The position numbers and the translations under genes are program-made. Positions 25,403-36,342 of a stretch of 64,000 bases of DNA are shown one piece after another. This DNA comes from Planococcus citri. Taxonomy: Eukaryota > Arthropoda > Insecta > Hemiptera > Pseudococcidae. Under the pieces are notes generated by a model. The model was given only the letters and a program-made list of their open reading frames with translations, was not told the DNA's origin and made no database searches. The stretch lies in contig NC_088678.1 in NCBI RefSeq assembly GCF_950023065.1, positions 40,972,580 to 41,036,579 of the forward strand, in the 5' to 3' direction. Positions within the stretch are counted from its first letter, which is position 1. Each line of letters starts with the position of its first letter.

Positions 25403-26164
25403 GCGGACCGGCAAATTGCACGTATGAAATTGCACGTATACAATTGAACGTGTGTGATAATTGCACGCATGTGAAAATAGAACGTCTGCAAATTTAACGT
25501 CTGAAAATGATTTAACGTGAGATTTTCACCAACCCAAAATACAGTTTCGAAACGTTCTGGGCAATTCTGTAGCCTCCAGCGGATTTTTGAAAGTTTAAAT
25601 TTCCGCAAAATGTTACTCAAAGAAGGTGGAAAGCTAAAATTACTTCAACATGCTGAGTCAATTGGAGACGGTTTCAAGGCATTCTGGAACTGGAACCTCT
25701 GGTTGTATTTTGGAAATTTCAGATTTTAAAAAAGTTCCATAAAAACCATCTAAATTAACTTTTGAACGTTCGAAATATGGCTACCGGCTCCTGAACAGTG
25801 AACAGGTTGAAACCATCTGAAATCGACCGCATGTTAAATTTACGGTATTACTTGAATTTTTTTTATTTTTTCTGGAATTTATGAGCAGATAAAAAATTTA
25901 CTTTTGAAATCAAACTCGTGGAATTTTGCGAAAACTCTCTAAAACGGTCGAGAGGGTGCTCAATGTGCACTGACCAAAATTATAGGAGCTGAACTTCATT
26001 TTTAGCCTTTTCAGAACAATACAGAAAGTTGAACGTAATAATTGAACGCTGTAAACGTTCTATTTTCACATGCGTGCAATTATCACACACGTTCAATTGT
26101 ATACATGCAATTTCGCACGTGCAATTTTTCACGTGTAATTTGAAACGTTCAATTTTCACAACCC
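25403..26164. mobile_element. 762-bp TIR element, possibly Mutator-like, with subrepeat termini
   Basis: It is flanked by a clean 9-bp direct repeat AATGCCAGA (25394-25402 and 26165-26173). Each end is built from short subrepeats of the form AATTGCACGTATG / AATTGAACGTGTGTGAT / AATAGAACGTCTGC, inverted between the ends (left about 25413-25515, right about 26030-26150). The very outermost 10-12 bases match poorly. Nine-base target duplications and long terminal repeats suit Mutator-like elements, but no transposase is present, so the class is an inference. Confidence 0.7.
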
Positions 26165-26341
26165 AATGCCAGAATAGTATGTTGAGTCGGAGAGCTAGAA
26201 GTCATTTCTATTAACCATATGCATTAAATGTCAGATTGAATAATAATATAACCAACCAATACTATCATGTCAATATGATTCATTATTATAAAATCCGTTA
26301 TGTTATGAGGACTAAAAATATAGAATAGGTAATCTAAATCA

Positions 26342-28611
26342 TCTATATATTAAAATTATGACCGGATTCTTTTGACTCTGAGATCTCAGGAACGGCTGAA
26401 CCAATTTTGATCGACGATGTCTCAAAAAAAAGCTTTTGACCCGTAGATGTGCAGGTTTTATTCAAAAGTTCAAAAAGTTGCGCCGTAAAGCTCAAAAAAG
26501 CTCAATAATTGATTTTAGCTTATACGTAGCGCATTCGACGTATACACAGTAGTACGTATACTACACCTTGAAAGACCATCAAAAGAAGTCAAATGTTGAA
26601 GAAAAAAGTTCACAAAAAAGTTGTGCTTTAAAGCTCAAAAAAGCTCAATAGTTGATTTTAGCCTATATGTAGCGCATTCGATGTATACACAGTAGTACGA
26701 TTATTATAGCTTGAAAGAGCATCAAAAGAAGTCCAATGTCGTATAAAAAAGTTCACAAAAAAGTTGTGCTTTAAAGCTCAAAAAAGCTCAATAGTTGATT
26801 TTAGCCTGTATGTAGCGCATTCGATGTATACACAGTAGTATAATTATTATACCTTGAAAGAGCATCAAAAGAAGTCCAATGTCGAAAAAAAAGTTTACAA
26901 AAAAGTTGTGCCATAAAGCTCAAAAAAGCTCAATAATTGATTTTAGCCCATATGTAGTGTATTTGACATAAACACAGTATATAGTACGATTATTATACCT
27001 TGAAAGAGCATCAAAAGAAGTCAAATGTTGAAGAAAAATGTTTACAAAAAAAGCTGTACTGTAAAAAGCTCAGAAAAGCTCAATTATGACTGGATTCTTT
27101 TGACTCTAGGATCTCAGCAACGGCTGAACCAATTTTGCTCGGCGATGTCTCAAAAAAAGCGTTCTGACCCGTAGATGTGCAGGTTTTAATCAAAAGTTCG
27201 AGAAGTTGTGTTGTAAAGCTCAAAAAAGCTCAATAATTGATTTTAGCCCATTTGTAGCGCATTCGATATATACACAGTAGTACGTATATTATACCTTGAA
27301 AGAGCATCAAAAAAAGTCAAATGTTGAAAAAAATAGTTCACAAAAAAGTTGTGCCATAAAGCTCAAAAAAGCTCAATAATTGATGTTAATCCTAGACTCA
27401 ACGGCTTCAACGAATGCAAAAAAGTTTGTATAATATATACCTTAAAAGAGCATCACAAAAAGACAAATCTTGAAGAAAAAAAGCTTACAAAAGTCTGTGG
27501 TCAAAGCTATGTGAAAGCTTGAAAGTTTTGGCCATGTAGTATTTGATCTTATTTCATGTGTAAAAAAATAAATACAGATTGTACTTTGAAAGATCATCAC
27601 GAAAAAACCATTCTAGACAGTAAAAAACTTTGGAAAATTGTCAGCTAAAGTACAGGGAATGTTTGAAAGTTCGTTATAACAATTTTTTGTCACAGCAAGA
27701 TCTCTGCAACAGCAAAACTGATTTTGATAAACAGTCACTCGATAGAAAGGTTTTAAATAGTAGATATGCACTATGCAGGGTTATGTTGAAAGTTCAACAA
27801 TTTTCACCATGAGCTAAAAAAAGCTCAAAACACCATTTACTAAATTTTAAAATGTGAAGTGAAATTACAACAAAAAATTGATTTTAACTTGGATCTTTCA
27901 GGGTACAACATAAGTAAGCTTACTACACAATTCTTCATACTTTCAACATGAACTTGCACACCTACACTTTGAAGCCTTTCTATCAAAAGGTTGTTATTTT
28001 AGGTCAAATACCACATGTCACAAAGTTTTGAGCTTTTGCTTTTTTTTTAGAAATATTCAAATGTTGATGGTAAAAGTTAAGCTAAAGCTCAAAATTTTGT
28101 GACATGCAATATTTGACCTATACTCTGTGTATTTGATGAATACACAGAGGTAACTATATATTGTGTACCTTGAAAGAGCTTTACAAAAATATAAATCTTG
28201 ACAGGTTTTAGAGAAAATTTGCTAAAGTTCAACACAGAACTTTAAAAAGCTGGATATAAGCTTATACCTACCCATGAATCATGGAGACTTCATAAGTAAT
28301 CATCCACAAAAAAAAGCATAAGTATATTATCATGGAGGAATTGAAAATTTCTACTTACGAAGTATCCATGAATCATGGAGACTTGGTAAGATGTGATTAT
28401 TCAATAAATAAAATAGATTGAGGTTGAAGATCTTCACAATTTGCGCACATGAAAAGGCACATTATCTTTCATTTGCACTAATTTTAAAAAATGATTAACC
28501 GTGAAAAAAATTGTGATCATTCTAAGTAGATATTAGTTACTGAATTTTTAAAATAATATACAATTACGTTTTGAAGAATCGCGCAGTATGCGCGATTAAC
28601 GGGTTTGCTAG
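26342..28611 (+). mobile_element. non-autonomous Helitron, 2270 bp
   Basis: The 5' end is TCTATATATTAAAATTATGA, starting TC directly after an A at 26341. The 3' end is CTAG (28608-28611) directly before a T at 28612. A hairpin TCGCGCA-GTA-TGCGCGA (28579-28595) lies 12 nt upstream of CTAG. These are the diagnostic Helitron ends with insertion between A and T. No Rep/helicase frame is present. The 5'-terminal segment (GGATTCTTTTGACTCT...CAACGGCTGAACCAATTTTG) is repeated internally at about 27083-27210, and a 142-bp tandem array fills the 5' half. Confidence 0.88.
26450..27420 (+). repeat. tandem array, about 142-bp unit, within the Helitron
   Basis: GCTCAAAAAAGCTCAATA recurs near 26490, 26633, 26776, 26918, 27218 and 27361, with a diverged copy near 27065. 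Between copies are GTAGCGCATTCGA, TATACACAGTAGTA and ACCTTGAAAGAGCATCAAAA. The copies are well conserved, suggesting recent expansion. Confidence 0.85.
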
Positions 28612-28858
28612 TTTTATATTATAAATAAGGGCACTAGCCCATACTATGCGACTCGCGCTAAGGACTTAAGATATAATAATCATCTGATGTATTCGGATAC
28701 CATTACGTTAATCGATGATGTTGAATTAAAGGTCATATAATATTCCCTATACTTATAATATTCATGAATAAAGTGATTACTGCTCAATATTCACGACTAT
28801 TTACATCATTAAGATGGGTTAGTGATTAATTAATGATGGCGAATCTACTCACCAGGTA

Positions 28859-30456
28859 CCCAGTTGACCAAGTGCTAGCGGATTGCTAGCATTTTACTGA
28901 CGTTTTGGGAAAGTGCTAGCATTTTTCTAGCTTTTTTTAGCTAGCATTAAATCTTTCGCAAAAAGCTAGCAATTTGCTAGCACTTTTTTTCTGGCAAATT
29001 ATGTTCTAGCAATTCTTTAGCAATTCTCTCGCTTTTTTCAGCTAGCATTTGTATCACACTAATTGTGCTTGCTTAATGCTAGCGTTTTACTAACGGATAA
29101 TTGCTTGCTTTTCTACACTAGCAATACGCTTGCATTTATCTGCTTACATTTATCTAGCAATCTAATGCTAGCAAAATGCGAGCAGATCTCTAGTCTCTCT
29201 CGTCTAGCTTTTACTTTGCATTCTAGCAATAGAAAAACGCTAGCTGATTGCCCTCACTTTTCAGCTAGCTTTCTGTATGGAATTAGATTCTAGCAAAATG
29301 CGAGCAAGTATGTGGCATTTTTTACCTAGCATGTTTTTCACTGGCATTTCCTTCATAGCCTACTCATGCAAGTACAGAAAAACTTCAGTGAATCTCTTTC
29401 ACCCATTTTTCAGAAAAATACTTCCATATCTTCATTTTTTAAATGGAATTTTTAAATATTTCTAACAGATACCTAAATACGTAATTTTTCGTTTCTCAAT
29501 GATTTTTTTATTTTCATTTTTAAAAAAATTTCAAATTTGTTAATGCTTTTCATTTTAACAGGTAGGTATTTTTCCTTTCCATTTTGGCTACTTTTCAACT
29601 TTGAACAATAATTTTGAAGAATATTCCATTATTGAAAAATCATTCTTGTAATTATTTCATTTTTTATAATGTATAATTTGTTCATTAAAAATGTTGTTCA
29701 AATGTTTTTGAAATTTCTTATTTTTAGTTTGTTTGATATTTCATTTTTAAATTTTAAATTTTGGCAATTTTTTAATTAAAAAAAAAAAAAAACTTTATTT
29801 TTCAATAAAGAGACTTCTAACCCAAGCGCTAGCTTAATGCTAGCAAATTGCTAGCGTTGTTCTCTCTCATGGTATACTTTGCTACTCTTAGATAAAGTAT
29901 GTAGTCAATCTGAATATAAGCTCAAGGTAGTATTTTGTATGATAGTAAGAAGAGTGCTACCACTCTACTTACTCTGGCACACCTCACTAGCGCTATGCTA
30001 GCGGTGAGCTAGCGTAGGAGGTCAGTTGCCTATTTTTGGATATTGGAGAACTACCTTGACCTGATTGAAAACACCTCCTAGTATTTTTAAAAGTTAATTA
30101 GTAAAAATAATTTTCCTGATAATCAAACTTTTCCTGCGCTAGCAAAATGCTAGCCTCATGCTAGCAAATTTTACGCTAGCACGAATGGTGCCGGAATTTG
30201 AGACACTTTTTTTAAAAATGCTAGCAAATCAGTCGCGATTTAGTCGCATTTACGTAGTAGAATTGCAAGCAAAGTGTTAACAAAATGCTAGCTTTTCGCT
30301 AGCTTTATGCTAGCTATACCCTAGCTGTTTGTGCTCAATTCTGCTACGCTAATGCGACCTAATCACTACTGATTTGCTAGCATTTTTAAAAAAAGTGTCT
30401 CAAATTCCGGCACCATTCGTGCTAGCGTAAAATTTGCTAGCATTTGGTCAACTGGG
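28859..30456. mobile_element. 1.6-kb TIR element saturated with GCTAGC
   Basis: The inverted termini are CCCAGTTGACCAA, followed by RTGCTAGC at both ends, and both sides have a TA dinucleotide (28857-28858 and 30457-30458), as for a Tc1/mariner-type insertion. The first 480 bp and last 640 bp are dense in the palindrome GCTAGC and variants (TAGCAATTTGCTAGCA). The middle (29340-29810) is plain AT-rich. No transposase is present; frames of 60-76 codons here are by-products of the repeat. Confidence 0.8.
30159..30442. repeat. near-perfect 284-bp palindrome at the right end of the GCTAGC element
   Basis: The arms 30159-30265 and 30337-30442 are inverted copies. Both contain GCACGAATGGTGCCGGAATT and GAGACACTTTTTTTAAAAATG (or its complement) and end toward the loop at TACGTAGTAGAATT. 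This gives the element a second fold in addition to its terminal repeats. Confidence 0.8.
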
Positions 30457-30458
30457 TA

Positions 30459-33400
30459 TGCATACTGTCCATTTTTTCTGTCTCTTTCACGGGTGTCCCC
30501 AATAATAGACAACGTCGACAGAAATGTATTACACGAAGCAACTATTCAACAAGAAGCATTATCGATGCCTGGGAAGATCGATTAAATGCCCAATGCATAT
30601 CTCGATATAAAAGGATCCTATTTAAATTATGATAGAATCATAAATTAACCACTTAATAAAATGGGTAAAAATGGTAAAAGAGGAGAAGAGGGGTCCTCTT
30701 CTGCCTATACATCTGTTGAACTTCATTGTGACCAAGCACCGGCGAGCTCAAGATACCAGCACTAAGTGAAGATGCTCTCGTGCACCAAGCTTGGTACATA
30801 GCTTGGTGCATGTGCAATTGTGCATACTTACGTCATAGCAGTTCAAACGTTACCTACACTTCTAGTTACGTATAGAAAGAATTCTACTAATAACTACTTA
30901 CGTAGTGAGGCCATATCTCACCATATCACATTGACAAACATTTCAGATAGGTACTGATGTAAAATTCAAAAATGGTTACTTTGAGAGCAAATTTTTATTT
31001 TTCATGAAATTTGTTTTTTTTTTGCCAAGTGAACCAATATGTGAATAGATAAGTGTTTTGAAGCTTCCAGCGATTTTTGAATTTTCTCCAGAATTTTTGA
31101 AATCTTTTTGAAGATGCTAAAAATAAATTTTAGTAATGGAGACTGGGGATAGTTTGGATACTTTTTACGAAAATGCCTCCCGCTCTGTTGTAGCTTTGTT
31201 AAATCAAATTCTGATGGTAGCCTTTGTTGGACCAAAGCTTTAGACATATTTTGACTATAAAGTAGTTTTTTTTTTAAATAATTTTTTCACTTTGAAAAAT
31301 TCATTTTTCCAAAATTGTCATTTTTGTTCAACCTATCCAAATTTCTGGGATATGTTTTGACATGCATAGGGAATAGATTGGACAGCCCATTTTTTGACCC
31401 CTAAATGAATATTTTTTCGAAAGAACGAATGAAACAGTTCAAAGTATTCGACTTTAGCTACATTTTGGTGCAACAATTTTGGACATACGAGTAGGTAGGT
31501 ACCTTTTTCTGAAGCTGAAAAACAAAATATTTTTTTTTCGATCACAAAATCCATAATAAGTTTTTTTAAAAATAAGAAAATTTTAATCATGAATCATGGC
31601 AAAATATCTAATGATATCGTGAATCGCTAATCGCATGCTGTTCAATGACGTAGACAAGGAGGTAGGGGGTGAAAGGGGCCATTGCTCCCCTTGCGAGCGA
31701 AAATTTAAAATGAAACGTGCAAAAATGGACGTATTATTGAGCACCCCATCGACCGTTTTAGGTGCTTAGGTACTGCGAAATTCTAGGAGTGCTAGTTAAC
31801 TAGTAAATAGGTGTTTATCTACCGTATTTATTAGAAAAAACTTGGAAAATCAAAGTTTTCCTGTTTGTAGGGAAATTTTTGAAATTTGCACGAATTGACG
31901 TACCATTGCTTATAACCAACCTCCAAAATCCAAATTTCATCATTCTGGGCCGTTCTAAAGCCATCAGCGCAATTTTCGAAGAATAGATTCATTTTTCGAA
32001 AACAATCTAGGATAACGATTTTGGAGATAATTAACTTATTTAGAAATTTATTTTTGATTATTTAGTAAAGAAATTTTCTATGGCAATTTTAAATAGAACT
32101 TTTTTCATTTCAAATAATTTTCTTGATGATGGAAGTGTGTTTTTTTGTAGATTTGAGACGAATTTGTTTGCAGTAAATTTGAATGATTTTTTTTGAATGA
32201 TTTGAACTTTTTCGTGGAGCTTTTAAATGAATTTTTCAACGTGATTTCAACTTGACTTCTTCGGAGTAGGTACTAGGTAGGTATCTACTTACTAAATTTT
32301 ATTTTGAATTAATTAAAGAATTTGTGTGTGGGAATTCAGAATGAAATTTTTTGTATTGAGTGAATGTTTTTGTATAGTTGAATTTGAATCCTTTTTCTAT
32401 TTTTTGGAGGGAGGGGGGATGAATAATATTCAGAACGGGTTTTTGGAGGGATTTACATGTCTATATTTTTTTGTATAGTTATCTTGAATTAATAATTTCA
32501 GCTTTGTACGTCAATTGGGTAACTGCAAGGAAAAAAACAAAAAAAAAATGGTAGGGAAAACTCAAGTAGACAAAAACTATTTAAGGCTTTTAAAAAAAGG
32601 CACAAAAAGACTTCGAAGAACAGGTAAAGAAAACGAATATTTTCAGTGTGTTTTTTTTTCGCATGTATATTCACCAACTTTGAAGCTCTTCTTCGTGCTC
32701 ATAAAGACAAAAAGAACAAACTCAATGTGCACATAGATCTACAACACACTGCAAAAAGAAAACCCTCGCAGGTTAAAATGTAATACGCACACTTGCGTTG
32801 ATCGGCGAAGGGAAGTAGGAAACGGTGTTTTGTCTTAGACAAACGAGTATCTTAAGCTGGAAAATCTTCTCAGAAAAAAAAACGACTCGCCGTATACGAC
32901 AACGACGAAAAAGCTTAACATGAGCATAACAGACGAATAAGGAGAGGGAAAAAAGCAAAGAAGGGAAGAAAGAACAGCACGAAGAAAAAAACCGACGAAA
33001 AAGATAAAAGGGTGTTTCTGGTAAAGAAAACAAATTCGTTCGACCAAAGTTGAAACAACAACGAAATTGTTTTTATTGAAACTTAAAACAACATTGCTCT
33101 CATTTTAAAGTCGAAGGATTAATCTCTTTTTACTTGCAGCTCGGCTCTGGTAATTTGTAAATGATAGTGAAATCGAAAATTAGGTTAGGTACCTAAAAGA
33201 GTACAGTATTCTTGCTTCTCGCGACGGTGACGGTTTTCTTAAAATTGTTAAAGTGACGCGCGTACGCGCCAGCGGAAAAACACCGATGTTCGGCAAAATT
33301 GACGACTTCGCGGAAAATCTATCACGACGTATTAAAATTACTGCCTTTTCGTTGCGAAAAACCGAGTCAGGCTGGGTGCGCTAAGTCGAGGAAGAATGCC

Positions 33401-35188
33401 AAGAACCTCATTTAACTATTTTATCGGCAGGTATAAATCTTTTTAAAACCCTGTTCTTTTTTCCCTCCCTTGCGCGAGTTCATTAAGCGGTTGAAATTGC
33501 TTTTTAATACGTTGGCAATTTTAACCACTTTTGCAGCTTGGAAATAAGACGTGGACGTGAGCCTGCATAGCGGAGAACAAAACCGACAAGAATTTTTGCA
33601 CCTGCGAGGCTTAGTAATTCGCCAGAATCCGATTTTCGAGAATGTAAGCTTATTTATTTAATTGAATTTTAGCCTCGAAATGTCGAAAAAATTCACGTTC
33701 CTTTGGTTCCCAAGACAACGTGCATCCTCAAGTCACAATTCACTCGATTTACGGCCGACTTAGTCGCCCAAGTGCGAAGATACTCGTGTACTTCTCGTAG
33801 CAGCATCGCTGAAGCGAAGTTCATTGTTGTTGTTGTTGTTGTTGTACTGTAGATGTACCTCTACCTAACTCGTGTATTTTCGGTGGAACGAGTACCTATG
33901 CAATTTTGTTAACTTCTGTCAAAGGGACATATATGCAACCTAATTAACTCGGCATTGTGTAGTGGGTGTCTCGAGAGAGAAAGAATAGAAAAGTGAAAGG
34001 TGAAAATACCAATTTTAGCGAGGTTTTAATGAAAGGTGAATGACTCGGCTAAAATGATGTAGACGAAGCATGAATAGAATTTTTTCCCATTTTGGGGGGG
34101 GGGGAATTATAGAAGCGGCGAATGCAATGCAAATATAGCATTTGCAATTTTAATTTTCAGATTTATGGTAGGTAGCCATACTGTGCTCCGAAAATTTCTA
34201 AATTACATTTTTTTCCCCGGTATCTTCTCCCCTTTCCCCGAACAGAGTTTCAAGTTGAAAACGAGCACGTACAAAATACCAGAAGTTACTCAATTTTACA
34301 GAAATTTCAGTTATTTCATGTTACTAAATTTTCAGAAACTTGTATGTACTTGAAATTTAAAAACTTTGAGTTCTTGATAGGGAAAAGTGGGTAGTTGATT
34401 TTTTTTTTGAAAACATTGATTTCCTCTAGGTATCCACGCATTCTTGACTGCCACTTTTGCAATTTTGAGTGAATTTTTTGGGATCTACCAAATTTGAGAG
34501 AAATTTTGGGAATCCTATTACTATCCTACAGAAAATTTTCTACCTTTGCTCTTTAATCAAGCACAGCATTCTGAGTTATCAAGTTCAAGAATGAAAATGA
34601 TCAATAATTTTGGTTCGTTGGTTGGATTGTACTTCTAAAAAAAGATCTCAAGTTGAATCAAATGTTCGTAGTCTGCTCAAGAACTGTTTTAAGAGCGATT
34701 TTCAGACTTTCCCTTGAAATAAGTAGTGTTAGTTTGTGGCCTGTGGGGCTTTCTGGAAGCCCCCAACAATTTTTTAATTTTATTCAGAAATTTCCAGTCA
34801 CTGTGGAAAAGGTCAAAAATGAACTAGAGCTCATGTAACTTTGTTCTGTGCTCATGAGACAAAATTTGACTCTTTTCACTTCATCTGAAATTTACAAATT
34901 TGTTAAGAATTCACTTTTAAAAAAATCCCTTGATGTGTCCGTCTGGAGAACGGAAATCGGCTGAAATGTTGGAAAACTCTTCATAAGTAGGTCAAGAACT
35001 AGCCGCTACTCGATTTTTAGCTGCTCAAATTCATTTCTAAGATTTCTGAGGAAATTAGTAAATTCTGAAGAAACCAAAAATCATGCTGAAGGCTCCAGAA
35101 TGGCGAAATTTGGTTCAAGAAAGTTGATATTGTTTTCAGGACCAATTTTCATCATTTTTATGGAATCAGTGTACATATTTTTCAAAAA
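30459..35188. other. gene-free stretch
   Basis: No supportable gene. A (TTG)n microsatellite is at 33824-33845 and a G11 run near 34094-34104. The part 32.5-34.0 kb is richer in CG and unique-looking but has no frame longer than 86 codons. Confidence 0.45.
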
Positions 35189-36342
35189 CATCATCATCAT
35201 CATTACACTTTGACCCGGTGAGTTGTTCAGCCCATCTGGGAAACTGTAGCTGAATTGCTCGCTGATATGTCATCAAGTTTTTTCTTCGGCCTTCGGGGCG
35301 CCTTCCTCTGCTCCTCCTGGGAGTTGGAGTGTATCCTTTGATTTTTTGAGGGGACTGTTTGTCAGGCATTCTATCAACGTGTCTTCCCCATTTCTTCCTG
35401 TAATCTTTCACCTGTCCAATGATTGGTTCTGCTCCAAGCTTCTTCAGGATGTCTTCATTCCGTTTCCTATTGTATCTTGTATATCCTGCCATGGCTCGCA
35501 TGAATCTCATTTCCACAGTGGTTACTCTGTTTTTTATATCCTTTCTCATCGTTCATGTTTCGCTTCCATACAGCAACATTTATTGAAATACAATGCACAC
35601 TTTGAAATAAAAGATGTAATCAAACATATTTACACAATTAATACAAAATATGTACGTTAATCAAAAAAATAGAAAATCGCCATAATGCGAATGAAAACGT
35701 AAAATTGTAATAATAATCGAATAGAATTTACAGATAATAGAATTGAAAAATATAAAAGTGATTGGAGCTATTTGTTGACTTTATGAATACATTGTATCTC
35801 AATAATACAACGAATTACTGGTAATTACAATGAAAATAAACGATTACAAGGTTGACGTGAATTTTACATTTATTTTAACAGCATTGGTCTTGCCAGCATA
35901 TTGTAGATTCTTTTTCGAGTTTTGGCTCTGACTTTTCTTGGATGGTTGGCTCGGTTTATCACCCCACTTATTCTCAGGAATTTGTTAATCTTAAGTTGTG
36001 CGTCGACCTCTCCTTCATAAGATAGCTCACACCCGAGATATTTAAAACTTCTGACTTGTTCTACTGGCAGTCCATTTACAACAATTTTACTGCGAATTGG
36101 CTCTTTTCCCTCAAATGCCATCACCTTTGTTTTTGAAGACGAGATTCTCATTCCATATTTATCTGCTACTTTCTGAAGGTTGTATGTACATCGCTCTATG
36201 CAAGTCATTTTTGTTGTCAGCAAAGACCACCAGCTGATCATCAGCAAATAGCAGGGTATTGACATGGGTGTCATTGATGTCTAGCCCTTTTGGCTTGGTT
36301 TTCAGCCATTCTTTAATCATGCCGTCGAAGTAGATGTTGATT
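35189..36342 (-). pseudogene. 5'-truncated LINE reverse transcriptase, broken
   Basis: This is the C-terminal part of a non-LTR retrotransposon reverse transcriptase, read on the minus strand from about 36342. It begins at NIYFDGMIKEWL, followed by the catalytic box FADDQLVVFAD (about 36230-36262). After a frameshift near 36190 comes the thumb region (KYGMRISSSKTKVM, then FKYLGCELSYEG). The frame is interrupted by a 302-bp insertion (35576-35877). Beyond it are LLYGSET, a stop codon, then MRKDIKNR...RFMRAMAGYTRY and the C-terminal DYRKKWGRHVDRM segment. The 3' end runs into (ATG)n (CAT repeat at 35189-35203 on the plus strand). The stop, the frameshift and the insertion show it is dead. It belongs to the common insect endonuclease/reverse-transcriptase LINEs; the clade is not certain. 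Confidence 0.85.
35576..35877. mobile_element. 302-bp insertion within the LINE relic
   Basis: It separates two halves of the LINE coding sequence. ACAGCA occurs on both sides (35570-35575 and 35878-35883), consistent with a 6-bp target duplication. The insert is AT-rich, with no clear terminal inverted repeats and no pol III boxes, so its class is unknown. Confidence 0.55.

Noticed and set aside
28575..28600. Rho-independent terminator at the GC hairpin
   Set aside because: The hairpin followed by CTAG and T is the 3' end of a Helitron; the context is eukaryotic.
29063..29465. Frames of 62-76 codons in the GCTAGC element
   Set aside because: By-products of the repeat without stop codons in one phase; no transposase motif.
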